A stretch of 36,626 nucleotides of DNA from an uncultured Rhizobiaceae group bacterium (GTDB taxonomy: Bacteria; Pseudomonadota; Alphaproteobacteria; Rhizobiales; Rhizobiaceae), in assembly GCA_938044775.1 (NCBI GenBank), contig CALIOE010000130.1:1-36626 (forward strand). The letters run 5' to 3'. Shown in pieces: positions 17,936-26,941 of this stretch. The position numbers were made by a program, and so were the translations under genes. Each line of letters opens with the position of its first letter. Position 1 is the stretch's first letter. Under the pieces are notes generated by a model, which was not told where the DNA came from, did not search any database, and worked only from the letters and a program-made list of their open reading frames with translations.

Positions 17936-19954
17936 TCAGCTTGTTGCAATCGGCGGACGCCCGGTTGCTACGGCTTTGACAGAAGCTTCGATCAGCGTGT
18001 CCTGCCCTTCAATGTCGGCGCGCTTCTCCCGCAACGTTTGCGAGACTTCGACCTCAGCTGCACCTGCTTCGACAGCCAGTCTTGTCGCTTCTTCATGCGC
18101 CATCTTTTCAGCTGCTGACAGCGCGTCGCGCTCTTTCCCGAAGGGACTGGAAATTCCGGCAACGCGGAACTGACCCTGCGCAGGCTGAGAAATGACGATT
18201 TCCTTCTGCATTGAAATCTGCCCGACAACCGCGCCGATGGCGTTCGCCACATCAGCATGCTCGGGAACGATGGCTTCGCTGTTCAGAAGCGCAGCCGCTT
18301 CGGGGTGATACTTGTGGGCGGCGGCGCCAAGCCCGATAAGCGGGCGGTCCATCAACAGCTCCAGGCCGGCAATTGCGGTTGATCGTTGATTTGAAGCATT
18401 TTGATTGAGCACATCCTGGACAAGCTCATGCGAAACGATGCGGGCTCCGTCACGACCATCGTTGTCGAACGCGGTTTCCAAAATGACTTCTGCGGAGCGC
18501 CGCTGAACCCGGGCTACGATGCGTTTCGCCAGATCCGTCCCGCTTTCCGCAAGTGCTGATCCGCTGCCATCCCGTTTGCGGGAAAAAAGATCAACGGCTT
18601 TGGATGCCGCCGGCACGTCCCAGGTCGAATGGTGTCCAAGCGCGTGCATGGCATCACTCGGCGTTAGTCCGGAAACCTGTACCAGGCCCTTTGAAATCAG
18701 TCTGCTAAGTGTGGCGATGGCGGCATTACCATCAAGAACATCTGCCAAAGGCGTCGGAATTTCGCAAAGACGACCAAGCAGTTTTTGTTCATTTGCTGAC
18801 AATCCGGCAGCTGACTGTCCGCCGCTTGTAAACGCAAAGCGTGCATCATGACGGCCGTTGAGCGGAGACCTCAATTGCTTGTCGAGTGAATCGTGGACAA
18901 CCGAGCCGAATCTACTTGCAATGAGGCACACCGGAACCAAACGCCCGGGTCCCAGCTTGATTTCCGGCTTCAACGCGCCTGGCTCAATGCTGACCTCGGA
19001 ATCACCGCCAAGGCCAAAGGTCTTCATGGCCACCGCTTCAACCATCGTTCGAAATCCGCCAACCAGGGCGCCGTCCGGCTCCAGTCGCGGCGCCCCGTTT
19101 TCGAGCACGGCGACGTCGGAAGTTGTCCCGCCAATATCACATACGATCGCTGAATCGGTCTGGGTGAGATGTCTGGCACCAACCAGGCTGGCTGCTGGTC
19201 CCGAAAGGATCGTTTCTATCGGACGGCGCGACGCGAAGTCTGCACTGACAAGGGCTCCATCTCCTCGAACCACCATCACGGGCGCAGTAATTTTCTTGTC
19301 TGCGAGCGTGCTTCGGGTCGCCAGGATCAGTCGCGTTATCATCGGCACCAGCCGTGCATTCAAAACCGTGGTGAGCGCGCGTTTTGGGCCGTTCAGGCGG
19401 GCCGACAGCTCATGACTGCAGGTAACCGCAGATCCGGTCTTTTCCAATATCAGGTTGCGGACCGCCAGTTCATGTGCCGGATTTCTTACCGCAAAGTATC
19501 CCGCGACGGCAAAGCCGCTGACTTCCTTCGACAGCAGATCCAGCTGCTGTTCCAACGGAGCCAGGTCCAGCATCTCTGCTTCCTGACCATGCGTTGAATG
19601 TCCGCCGCTCAAGTGAATCACCGGATCTCCGGCAAGTGCGTCCCTGAGCCCGGCTTTTTCGAGGTCTTTTGGTGAAAACCCGATACTGACAAGCGCGACG
19701 CGGCCGCCGTGACCCTCAACCAGCGCGTTGGTTGCCAGTGTTGTGGACAGTGAGACCAGACCAATTCGCGATGCATCGATCTTCGCTTCGTCCAGCACGG
19801 ACTCAACCGCCGCCGATATTCCAATGGACAGGTCGTTTCGTGTGGTCAGGGACTTTGCCTTGGCCGTCAGACGTCCGTTGGCGGTTGACGAATTGTCGAG
19901 CAGGACTGCATCGGTAAACGTACCGCCTGTGTCAATACCAAGTAGAAGCGCCAT
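17936..19954 (-). CDS. Hydantoinase/oxoprolinase family protein (HyuA type)
   Basis: The 672-residue product has the HyuA layout. The N-terminal domain carries the phosphate motif GIDTGGTFTD (D8 to D15), then SLSTTLATNALVEG at 68-81. The core domain has IETILSGPAASLVGA at 246-260 and the second phosphate motif DIGGTTSDVA at 273-282. A C-terminal region with GLGAAAHKYHPEAA follows. Relatives hydrolyse hydantoins or 5-oxoproline with ATP, or carboxylate ketones, usually as a complex with a HyuB partner. No HyuB gene is nearby, so the reaction is open. It lies 69 bp behind galE on the same strand, with an inverted repeat in the gap, and converges on uppP. Confidence 0.85.
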   Translation of the reverse strand: MALLLGIDTGGTFTDAVLLDNSSTANGRLTAKAKSLTTRNDLSIGISAAVESVLDEAKIDASRIGLVSLSTTLATNALVEGHGGRVALVSIGFSPKDLEKAGLRDALAGDPVIHLSGGHSTHGQEAEMLDLAPLEQQLDLLSKEVSGFAVAGYFAVRNPAHELAVRNLILEKTGSAVTCSHELSARLNGPKRALTTVLNARLVPMITRLILATRSTLADKKITAPVMVVRGDGALVSADFASRRPIETILSGPAASLVGARHLTQTDSAIVCDIGGTTSDVAVLENGAPRLEPDGALVGGFRTMVEAVAMKTFGLGGDSEVSIEPGALKPEIKLGPGRLVPVCLIASRFGSVVHDSLDKQLRSPLNGRHDARFAFTSGGQSAAGLSANEQKLLGRLCEIPTPLADVLDGNAAIATLSRLISKGLVQVSGLTPSDAMHALGHHSTWDVPAASKAVDLFSRKRDGSGSALAESGTDLAKRIVARVQRRSAEVILETAFDNDGRDGARIVSHELVQDVLNQNASNQRSTAIAGLELLMDRPLIGLGAAAHKYHPEAAALLNSEAIVPEHADVANAIGAVVGQISMQKEIVISQPAQGQFRVAGISSPFGKERDALSAAEKMAHEEATRLAVEAGAAEVEVSQTLREKRADIEGQDTLIEASVKAVATGRPPIATS

Positions 19955-19989
19955 GGATGGCTACCGTTTTGTAACATTCAGCGGCATGT

Positions 19990-20015
19990 TTGGCGCTTTT
20001 CAGTTGCCGCGCCAA
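19990..20015. repeat. Inverted repeat between galE and the hydantoinase gene
   Basis: TTGGCGC (19990-19996) and GCGCCAA (20009-20015) are perfect 7-bp arms around a 12-base loop. No T run follows on the minus strand, so it is not a standard intrinsic terminator. It may be a weak transcript end for galE, an operator for the hydantoinase gene 35 bp downstream, or chance. Confidence 0.4.
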
Positions 20016-20023
20016 GCAGAAAA

Positions 20024-21055
20024 TCAGGCATCTTCCACCGGCAGGGCTATATCATGAGGGCGGTGAGGCAATTCACCTGCAGCCAGTCGTCGCTCCCACG
20101 CCAATGCGTGTTCAACGATCGTGTCCAGTTCGGTGTAGCGCGGGACCCAGGACAGCCGTTCTTTCATTCTGGTTGCATCAGCGACTATGGCCGGGATGTC
20201 TCCGTCCCTTCTTGGCGCCTTTCGGATCGCGAAGTCTGAGCCGGAAATACGTTTCACGGCGTCCACGACTTGCTGAACGGAATAGCCCTGGCTGTAGCCG
20301 GCGTTACCCGTGAATTTTCCGCCACCATCACGAAGAAATTTCAAAGCCATATAGTGGGCGTTAACCAGATCAGAAACATGGATGAAATCGCGAATTGCAG
20401 TGCCGTCAGGTGTTTCGTAGTCGGTGCCGTAGATTTCAAACCAGTCGCGCTGGCCGGTTGCGGCTTCGCAGGCCAGCTTCATCAAATGTGTCGCGCCTTT
20501 GGTGGACAATCCGGTGCGTCCTTCCGGGTCCGCTCCTGCGACATTGAAGTAGCGCAAGATCACATACCGCATATCATGTGCGTCAGCTGCGTCACGGATC
20601 ATCATCTCGCTCATCAGTTTTGACTTTCCATAGGGAGAGGACGGCAGGAGCGTAGCCGTTTCGTCAATCGGTCGCAGGTCATCCGGCGCCGCGTAGACTG
20701 CCGCAGTGGAAGAGAAGATGAGGTTTTTTACCCCGCACCGTACGGCTGTTTCCAGCAGGGTTCGGGTGCGGCTGGTATTGTTTTCATAATATTTGAGGGG
20801 TTTCTTGATCGATTCCGGAACGACCACTGAGCCCGCAAAGTGAATAATCGCGTCGATCTCATATTGGCGAATGAGGTCGCCCACCAATCCACGATCCTCA
20901 ATGTCACCCAAAATGAGCTTGGCACCGGGAGCAACGGCCCAGTCAAATCCCGTGACGAGATTGTCCAGCACCACGACGTCTTCGCCGTGATCCATACACT
21001 CCCAAACCATGTGGCTGCCGATGTATCCGGCGCCGCCTGTGATTAACACCGACAT
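20024..21055 (-). CDS. galE: UDP-glucose 4-epimerase
   Basis: GalE interconverts UDP-glucose and UDP-galactose, supplying galactose for exopolysaccharide and lipopolysaccharide and serving galactose use. The 343-residue product has the NAD-binding GGAGYIGS at 7-14, IHFAGSVVVPES, the active-site SST at 115-117 and the YxxxK pair Y142 and K146, followed by RYFNVAGADP. I chose the ATG at 21055. It gives the exact family N terminus (MSVLITGG), and a purine-rich GGAAG lies 11 bases upstream. It follows murJ after 74 bp and probably has its own promoter overlapping the murJ stop. Confidence 0.96.
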   Translation of the reverse strand: MSVLITGGAGYIGSHMVWECMDHGEDVVVLDNLVTGFDWAVAPGAKLILGDIEDRGLVGDLIRQYEIDAIIHFAGSVVVPESIKKPLKYYENNTSRTRTLLETAVRCGVKNLIFSSTAAVYAAPDDLRPIDETATLLPSSPYGKSKLMSEMMIRDAADAHDMRYVILRYFNVAGADPEGRTGLSTKGATHLMKLACEAATGQRDWFEIYGTDYETPDGTAIRDFIHVSDLVNAHYMALKFLRDGGGKFTGNAGYSQGYSVQQVVDAVKRISGSDFAIRKAPRRDGDIPAIVADATRMKERLSWVPRYTELDTIVEHALAWERRLAAGELPHRPHDIALPVEDA

Positions 21056-21104
21056 TGAATCACTCGCTTCCAAACGTCTTTGGAGCCTTCAGTTTAGCTG
21101 TGAC

Positions 21105-21133
21105 TCCATACGATAGAGTTAAGGTTTTGTCAG
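21105..21133 (-). promoter_or_regulatory. Possible promoter for galE
   Basis: On the minus strand CTGACA (complement 21128-21133, five of six matches) overlaps the murJ stop codon. TATGGA (complement 21105-21110, three of six) follows after 17 bp. Transcription would start near 21098, giving a 43-base leader. Confidence 0.3.
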
Positions 21134-22692
21134 CGTTTCATCCGCCGCAGATGTCGGGGATCAAGAGTGCCCGTTGCAAAGCAGATGGAGAAATAGACGA
21201 GCGCGGCTATGGCGATCAGCAACCCCAGTGCAAACGCCTGCAGCAGCATCTGACCATTCTCAAGCCAGGTCGACAAGAACGGACGCAGCAAAATGATAAC
21301 GGCCGCCATTAAACCGCTGGCGATGACAACAAACAGCAGTCTTTTGAGGGTTGCGTTCTCGGGCCGGAAATCGCCACGACGCCACTGGGTGCCGGCCAGC
21401 AGTGCTACATTGATCCAGGCAGAGATCGCCGTCGCGAGCGCGATCGCCACGTGCCCAAGAATTGGAAACAATGCGAGACTGATCGCGATATTGGCGACGA
21501 CCATAACAATCGAAAACAGGAACGGCGTCCGCATATCTTCCCTGGAAAAGAATGCCGGCTGGAAAACCTTGGTCATGACGTAAGCCGGCAAGCCGGTCGC
21601 AAACGCGGCCAGCGCCAGGGCGGTTTGCCGGGTCGCATGAGCATCAAATGCGCCGCGCTCGTAGAGCAGGCGCACGATGTCGTCCGGTAGCAGAATGAAG
21701 CCAACGGCAGCTGGCAATGTGAGGGCAACAACAAATTCGAGCGATCTGTTTTGAAGCATTTCCACCTTTTGATGGTCGCCGGATTTCAGTGCGCGCGAAA
21801 GTTCCGGGAGCAACACCACGCCAACGGCAATGCCGATCACACCAAGCGGCAACTGATTGATCCGATCAGCGAAGTTCAGCAGTGCATTGGCCCCGTCCTG
21901 TGCTGTGGCGATTATGGTTCCAATGAGAAGGTTGATCTGCAAAACCCCCCCGGTCAAAAGCCCCGGCCCCATGAGGATCATCAAGCGTTTCACGGGAGCC
22001 GACATCCTGGGTGCTGCCAAGCGGAAGGAAAGTCCTTCGCGCCGCACACCCCAGTAAAGGAATGCCAGTTGCACAATTCCCGACGCAAAGACGCCCCATG
22101 CCAGGGCAAGGCCGGCTGATCTGTCGGTGGCATCGATCAGCAGAAGAACGGCGAGGATGGCGATGAGAACAACGTTGAGGAGAACCGGAACGATGGCAGC
22201 CAGAAAGTAACGTCGCAAGGAGTTCAAAATGCCAGAGAACATGGCGACCAGTGACATGCACAGGAGATAGGGAAACATGATCCGTGTCATGACGACGGCC
22301 AGGTCAAATTTTTCCGGACTGTCCGTAAAGCCAGGAGCCACGACTGTGCTGACCAGGAAAGGCATCACCGCGAGCGCAACGAGTGTGAAGACCATCAGCC
22401 AGGTCGCCAACACGGCAAACACCTCCTGCCCGAATTTGTTGGCTGCCGCTTCGCCACCGGCCTCCAATTCTTTGGCGAAGAGCGGGACGAAGGCAATGTT
22501 GAAGGCACCCTCGGCGAACAAGCGGCGGAAGAGATTTGGAAACCGAAAACACGTGTAAAATACGTCTGCCACCGGGCCGATGCCCAAAGCGGCTGCGATC
22601 ATTGCCTCGCGGGCAAAGCCGAGGATACGGCTCGCCAGTGTGGCGCCGCCCACGGTAGCAAATTTGGAGAACAGGCCGCTGCCACGGCTCAT
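21130..22692 (-). CDS. murJ: Lipid II flippase MurJ
   Basis: MurJ (MviN) moves lipid-linked peptidoglycan precursor from the cytoplasmic to the periplasmic face of the inner membrane. The 520-residue product is of family length and shows about 14 hydrophobic segments. The N-terminal signature includes SRILGFAREAMIAAALG, ADVFYTCFRFPNLFRRLFAEGAF and FVPLF, with arginines lining the central cavity. The ATG overlaps the glnD stop (ATGA). The glnD-murJ pair is usual in Hyphomicrobiales, where trpS often follows murJ. Here galE follows, and trpS lies elsewhere in the window on a separate run. Confidence 0.97.
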   Translation of the reverse strand: MSRGSGLFSKFATVGGATLASRILGFAREAMIAAALGIGPVADVFYTCFRFPNLFRRLFAEGAFNIAFVPLFAKELEAGGEAAANKFGQEVFAVLATWLMVFTLVALAVMPFLVSTVVAPGFTDSPEKFDLAVVMTRIMFPYLLCMSLVAMFSGILNSLRRYFLAAIVPVLLNVVLIAILAVLLLIDATDRSAGLALAWGVFASGIVQLAFLYWGVRREGLSFRLAAPRMSAPVKRLMILMGPGLLTGGVLQINLLIGTIIATAQDGANALLNFADRINQLPLGVIGIAVGVVLLPELSRALKSGDHQKVEMLQNRSLEFVVALTLPAAVGFILLPDDIVRLLYERGAFDAHATRQTALALAAFATGLPAYVMTKVFQPAFFSREDMRTPFLFSIVMVVANIAISLALFPILGHVAIALATAISAWINVALLAGTQWRRGDFRPENATLKRLLFVVIASGLMAAVIILLRPFLSTWLENGQMLLQAFALGLLIAIAALVYFSICFATGTLDPRHLRRMKR

Positions 22693-25541
22693 TTTGAGAT
22701 GCTTTCTTTTTCTCGCGCCGGCTTATCTGCCAATGCAACCTTGTCGCCGGTTTTTCGGGTGGGCTTGCTCGGCCCCTCTTCGGCGCTGCCGCCAAGTACG
22801 CTCATCAGCTTGCGTTTGATGGCGGCGAGTTTTTGCGGACTGGTCACTTTGGTTCCCACCAGATCGGTTATGTAGAATGAATCGATTGCCTTCTCGCCAA
22901 AAGTCGCAATATGGGCGGAGGCGATATCCAGCGAGAGGTCTGCAAAGGCGCTGGTCAGATCAGAAAGCAAACCCGCTCGATCCAGCCCCTCCACCTCGAT
23001 AACCGTGAAATAGTCAGACACCGTATTGTCGACCTGAATGTAGGGCTTGACTGAAAAGGCTCTGAGTCTGCCCTGTGGCTTGGAACGATCACCAAGAACC
23101 TCCCGCAGTCGTTTTTCGCCGGTCAGGACAGCTTCGATGAGCGCACAAATGCGATTCGCGCGCCGCCGCTCATCTTCCTCGCCCTCAAATGCCCGGTTGA
23201 TGTAGATCGAATCCAGAGCCCGGCCATCTCTCATGGTGAATATTTTTGCGTCGGCGATATTGGCATCGGACGCAGCGCAGCAACCAGTGATGGTCGACAG
23301 GAGTCGCGGATGGTTCGGGGCAATTATTGTAATTTCAGTGATGGCTTCAAAGTCGCGCATTGCCACTGCCGTGGCAACGGTCTCATTGTTGCGGCTGGTA
23401 TCTCGGATGAATTCCAGGTGCCGCTTCTGGTCATCGCGGTCGACCATTAGAAGATAATTGTCATAATGAAGGTCGATGACAGCCTCGAGCTCGCCACGCT
23501 TCCAATCGCCCTGGGTTTCCAGCAGGTCGAGCCTGACTTCGTGAAGACGTTCGCGACGGGGTTTGAGTGTGAATCCACCGGTTAACCGAGGCTCTGTTTC
23601 GTAGTAGAGCGTACGCAAAAGCTGGCCCTTCCAGCCGTTCCATACTCCCGGGCCGACGGCTTTGATGTCGCAAACTGTCAGGATCAACAGCGCGTTCATC
23701 CGCTCCATGCGTTGCATTACACCAGCAAAGTCAGCAATCGTTTTTGGCTCGTTCAGATCGCGAGACTGAGCGGTGGTCGACATCAACAAATGATGTTCGA
23801 TCAGCCAGGCAACCAGTTCGGTCTGCTTTTCGTCGAGCCCCAGCCTGGGGCACACTTTTCGGGCCACCTTTGCACCCGCAATCGAATGATCCTCGGGACG
23901 GCCCTTTGCAATGTCGTGGAGAAAAAGGGCGACATAGAGCGCAACCCGATTCGGTGACGATTCCATCAACTCATTGGCCAATGGGTGTTGATCGCCCACA
24001 TCTCCGCGCTCGATTTCGGACAGAATGCCGATGGAGCGCAACAAGTGCTCATCGACCGTGTAGTGGTGATACATGTTGAATTGCATCATCGCGACGATCT
24101 TGTTGAAGTCTGGAATAAACCGGCCCAGAACGCCGCTCTCGTTCATCTTCCTGAGGTTGACTTCCGGTGTTTTTGGAGAGGTAAGAACAGCCAGGAAGTC
24201 TGCATTTGCCTGCGGATCGTTACGTAGTTTGTTGTCGATCAACTTGAGCGACCGGGCGATCAGGCGTGTTGCATCTGGATGAAAGTTCAATCCGTTTTCT
24301 TCGGCCAGCCGGTAGACCGTCAGCAATTGGCGGGGATCTCTGACAAAGACGTCTTCCTCAAGCGGCTTGATTCGGCCCAGATGATTGACAAACTCCCTGG
24401 AGCCCTTGATTTTCTTGCTCCGTGTTGTCAGCCGCTTAAGCCGGTCAGCAAGACCAGGCGATGCAATGGCTTGTTCCTCTTCGAGTGCCGCGCACAGGAC
24501 CCGCGTCAGATTGCCGACGCTTTTTGCGACAATGAAGTAGTGCTTCATAAATCGCTCAACAGCGCTGATTCCCGGCCGGTTTGCATATCCGAGCCGTTCG
24601 GCCATCAGCGGCTGCATGTCAAATGACAGGCGTTCCTCGGCACGTCCGGCTTGAAAGTGCAGGTGACATCTGACCGACCAGAGGAATTCATTGGCCTTCT
24701 CGAAAGCACGAAACTCGCTGAGTGAGAACACGCCCGCATTCTTGAGTTCGCTACGGGTGCGCATCCGATAGTGGTATTTAGATATCCAGAACAGTGAATG
24801 CAGGTCTCGCAACCCGCCCTTTCCCTCCTTGATGTTGGGTTCAACCAGATAGCGCGATTGCCCGGACTTTCCATGTCGGATATCGCGCTCTTCCAGCTTT
24901 GAGGCGATAAACTCCCGGGCGGACACATTTATTATTTCGGACTCGAAACGTTCGATAAGTTCCTTGAAAAGCGCCTCTTCGCCCCAGACAAGTCGCGATT
25001 CCAGAATAGAGGTTCGTATGGTCATGTCCTGCTTCGAAAACTTGATGCAATCGGTTACAGAACGGGTGGCGTGGCCGACCTTGAAGCCCATGTCCCAGAG
25101 CATATAGAGAATATACTCGATGATGCTTTCACCCAGGGCCGTCTGCTTGTAGGGCAAAAGAAAAAGCAGATCGAGATCCGAACCTGGCGCCAGGGTGCCG
25201 CGTCCATAACCACCGACAGCCACTATGCTCATCCGCTCGCCCGCAGAGAGATTCGGAACCCGGAAAACATGCACAATTGCGAAATCGTAGAGGCAGCGTA
25301 TCAACTCATCCTGAACGTGGGATATCCGTTCGGCGCAGGCCAGTCCCTTTCCGTCACGCAGTAACATCTTTTCGATCTTGGTGCGGCTTTCCTCCGAGCG
25401 CATCTTCAGCAATGCCAGGACCCTTCGCCGAATTTTTGCATCGCTGCCGTTGCCATCCGTATCAGCCGTCAGAGCCGTCAATTCCTCGCGGAGTCTCGCG
25501 CTGTCGATAAGCTTGGCAAATTTGGTGTCGGCTTTGGCCAT
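22689..25541 (-). CDS. glnD: [Protein-PII] uridylyltransferase / uridylyl-removing enzyme
   Basis: GlnD senses glutamine and modifies or demodifies PII proteins, thereby controlling nitrogen metabolism. The 950-residue product has four parts. The nucleotidyltransferase domain carries GGYGRG at 110-115 and SDLDL with D122 and D124. A PII-uridylyltransferase linker includes EPNIKEGKGGLRDLH. The HD domain has LFLHDIAKG with H542 and D543. Two ACT domains start near residues 730 and 840. The residue after GRG is threonine, where E. coli has glutamate; I recall threonine in rhizobial GlnD too, so activity is probably intact. No Shine-Dalgarno site is obvious before the ATG at 25541. A 181-bp gap separates it from the divergent membrane protein gene. 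Confidence 0.97.
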   Translation of the reverse strand: MAKADTKFAKLIDSARLREELTALTADTDGNGSDAKIRRRVLALLKMRSEESRTKIEKMLLRDGKGLACAERISHVQDELIRCLYDFAIVHVFRVPNLSAGERMSIVAVGGYGRGTLAPGSDLDLLFLLPYKQTALGESIIEYILYMLWDMGFKVGHATRSVTDCIKFSKQDMTIRTSILESRLVWGEEALFKELIERFESEIINVSAREFIASKLEERDIRHGKSGQSRYLVEPNIKEGKGGLRDLHSLFWISKYHYRMRTRSELKNAGVFSLSEFRAFEKANEFLWSVRCHLHFQAGRAEERLSFDMQPLMAERLGYANRPGISAVERFMKHYFIVAKSVGNLTRVLCAALEEEQAIASPGLADRLKRLTTRSKKIKGSREFVNHLGRIKPLEEDVFVRDPRQLLTVYRLAEENGLNFHPDATRLIARSLKLIDNKLRNDPQANADFLAVLTSPKTPEVNLRKMNESGVLGRFIPDFNKIVAMMQFNMYHHYTVDEHLLRSIGILSEIERGDVGDQHPLANELMESSPNRVALYVALFLHDIAKGRPEDHSIAGAKVARKVCPRLGLDEKQTELVAWLIEHHLLMSTTAQSRDLNEPKTIADFAGVMQRMERMNALLILTVCDIKAVGPGVWNGWKGQLLRTLYYETEPRLTGGFTLKPRRERLHEVRLDLLETQGDWKRGELEAVIDLHYDNYLLMVDRDDQKRHLEFIRDTSRNNETVATAVAMRDFEAITEITIIAPNHPRLLSTITGCCAASDANIADAKIFTMRDGRALDSIYINRAFEGEEDERRRANRICALIEAVLTGEKRLREVLGDRSKPQGRLRAFSVKPYIQVDNTVSDYFTVIEVEGLDRAGLLSDLTSAFADLSLDIASAHIATFGEKAIDSFYITDLVGTKVTSPQKLAAIKRKLMSVLGGSAEEGPSKPTRKTGDKVALADKPAREKESISK

Positions 25542-25722
25542 CCAGGGGTCCGCAGTGCGCTGTGTTGCGAAGGATGTTTACGCCAGCCGGCGGTTCTGTG
25601 CCAGTGGACGGGGCGCGTTGCACAGATGATCTGCTGAAAAGTGCTTGATTTCTGCAAATCGTCCAATGCTGTTCTGCGCGATGGCTGTTCACAATGGGCT
25701 CTCCACAAGTGAGGAGATAAAG

Positions 25723-26163
25723 ATGATTTCAGTCCAGCCCCTGTTGCAGACGCCCATTCAGTTCATACTGGCCCGCATTGCCTGGAATTCTGTTGGATTT
25801 GCCTTTGCGGTGCTCGTTGCGTCGGCCGTGACTGTAACCACCCTTATGTTTGTCGATGCGCCACACCTGATTGTTGTCGACCCGCAGAATTTGTTGTCCC
25901 GGTGGTTCAACCTCTTCCTCATGGGATGTTGTTACACCGCAACAATGGCGCTGCCATCGAGTGTGGTCTTTGTCGCCATGATGGAATGGGCCGATATCCG
26001 ACTACCCGCGGTCTACATGTTTGCCGGGGCCGCCGCATCGATTTGCGCACATCTTACACTGGCCGCACTGGGTGTAGGCATCCTCTCAGACATACCAATT
26101 GTGATGTCGAGTGTTCTGGGCGGAGCCAGTGGCGGATATGTGCTTTGGCGTGTTGCCCGTTAG
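25723..26163 (+). CDS. Four-helix integral membrane protein of unknown function
   Basis: I do not recognise this 146-residue protein. The ATG at 25723 is favoured by GAGGAG at 25711-25716, six bases upstream; a reading from 25645 has no such site. Four hydrophobic stretches are visible at about 22-44, 64-87, 95-120 and 124-142, with a short polar loop containing DAPHLIVVDPQN after the first. The C terminus ends in LWRVAR, a positive cluster that suggests a cytoplasmic tail. No catalytic motif or signal peptidase site is seen. It is a single-gene unit divergent from glnD and convergent with grpE, whose stop is seven bases away. Good ribosome binding and frame openness argue that it is real. 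Confidence 0.72.
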   Translation: MISVQPLLQTPIQFILARIAWNSVGFAFAVLVASAVTVTTLMFVDAPHLIVVDPQNLLSRWFNLFLMGCCYTATMALPSSVVFVAMMEWADIRLPAVYMFAGAAASICAHLTLAALGVGILSDIPIVMSSVLGGASGGYVLWRVAR

Positions 26164-26170
26164 CCGCTTG

Positions 26171-26869
26171 TCAGGAATCGCTGTCCTGGTCGGTGGCTTC
26201 GGTGTCACCGTCTTCCGATTCCTCAGAAACAACATCCTCAAACTTGGGACCGCCCTTGGCGACGCCAACCATCGCTGGCCGCAGAACCCGCTCGCCGATC
26301 GTGTATCCTTCCTGAACAACCTGAGCGACGGAGTTACTGGGCAATTCCGGGTTCGGAATCTCAAACATGGCCTGATGCATGTTTGGATCGAATTTCTGGC
26401 CCTCAGGATTGAATTTCTTAACACCGGCATTGGTGAGCGATTTCAAAAGTTCCCGTTCGGTCATCTCAACGCCTTCTATGAGCGCTTTGAACTCGTCCGA
26501 TCCGCTTTCCCGTTTCTCTTCGGGGACAGCCTGAATAGCGCGCTGCAGGTTGTCACCCACACCGAGCAGGTCTCGGGCGAAGTTTGCAACCGCATAGGAA
26601 CGGGTATCGGCGATCTCACGAGCCGTACGACGACGCAGGTTTTCCATTTCCGCAACGGCACGCAGAGCCTTGTCCTTCAGCTCCTCGTTTTCGGCCTTAA
26701 GTTTGTCGAGAACAGAAAGGATGTTTTTGGGATCGTTAGGATCGACAGGCTCATTTTCCTCAGCTTCATCAGCAGCTTCCAGTTCAGCCTGTTCTTCTTC
26801 CGCCAAACGCTGTTCTTCCGCTTCGAGATCATCAAACAACGCGTCTTCGGGGTTGCGGTTTCCCGGCAT
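26171..26869 (-). CDS. grpE: Nucleotide exchange factor GrpE
   Basis: GrpE releases ADP from DnaK in the chaperone cycle. The 232-residue product has an acidic N-terminal tail (roughly residues 1-48). A long coiled coil follows, including [20 protein letters not shown] and [12 protein letters not shown]. The four-helix bundle and C-terminal beta domain end with [24 protein letters not shown] second acidic tail of about 20 residues closes the protein. AGGTG lies four bases before the ATG at 26869. It is downstream of hrcA on the same strand, after a 72-bp gap that holds a heat-shock-type promoter. dnaK and dnaJ are not in the window. Confidence 0.97.
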   Translation of the reverse strand: MPGNRNPEDALFDDLEAEEQRLAEEEQAELEAADEAEENEPVDPNDPKNILSVLDKLKAENEELKDKALRAVAEMENLRRRTAREIADTRSYAVANFARDLLGVGDNLQRAIQAVPEEKRESGSDEFKALIEGVEMTERELLKSLTNAGVKKFNPEGQKFDPNMHQAMFEIPNPELPSNSVAQVVQEGYTIGERVLRPAMVGVAKGGPKFEDVVSEESEDGDTEATDQDSDS

Positions 26870-26906
26870 GGCTCACCTGTAATGGTTGCAGAAATTCGTC
26901 ACGGGG

Positions 26907-26935
26907 ATATCGGGCCTTGGCGGACAAAAATCAAG
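26907..26935 (-). promoter_or_regulatory. Sigma-32 (RpoH)-type promoter upstream of grpE
   Basis: On the minus strand CTTGATT (complement 26929-26935) is followed after 14 bp by CCCGATAT (complement 26907-26914). Against the enterobacterial sigma-32 consensus CTTGAAA and CCCCATNT this is five of seven and seven of eight matches, with normal spacing. Transcription would begin near 26900, leaving a 31-base leader with the grpE ribosome-binding site. It would allow heat induction of grpE separately from hrcA. Confidence 0.6.
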
Positions 26936-26941
26936 GGAGAT

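Noticed and set aside
25542..25722. Possible small RNA or promoter structure in the glnD upstream gap
   Set aside because: Only a 5-bp inverted repeat (GATTT, CTGC, AAATC) and no convincing promoter pair or terminator; too weak to annotate.
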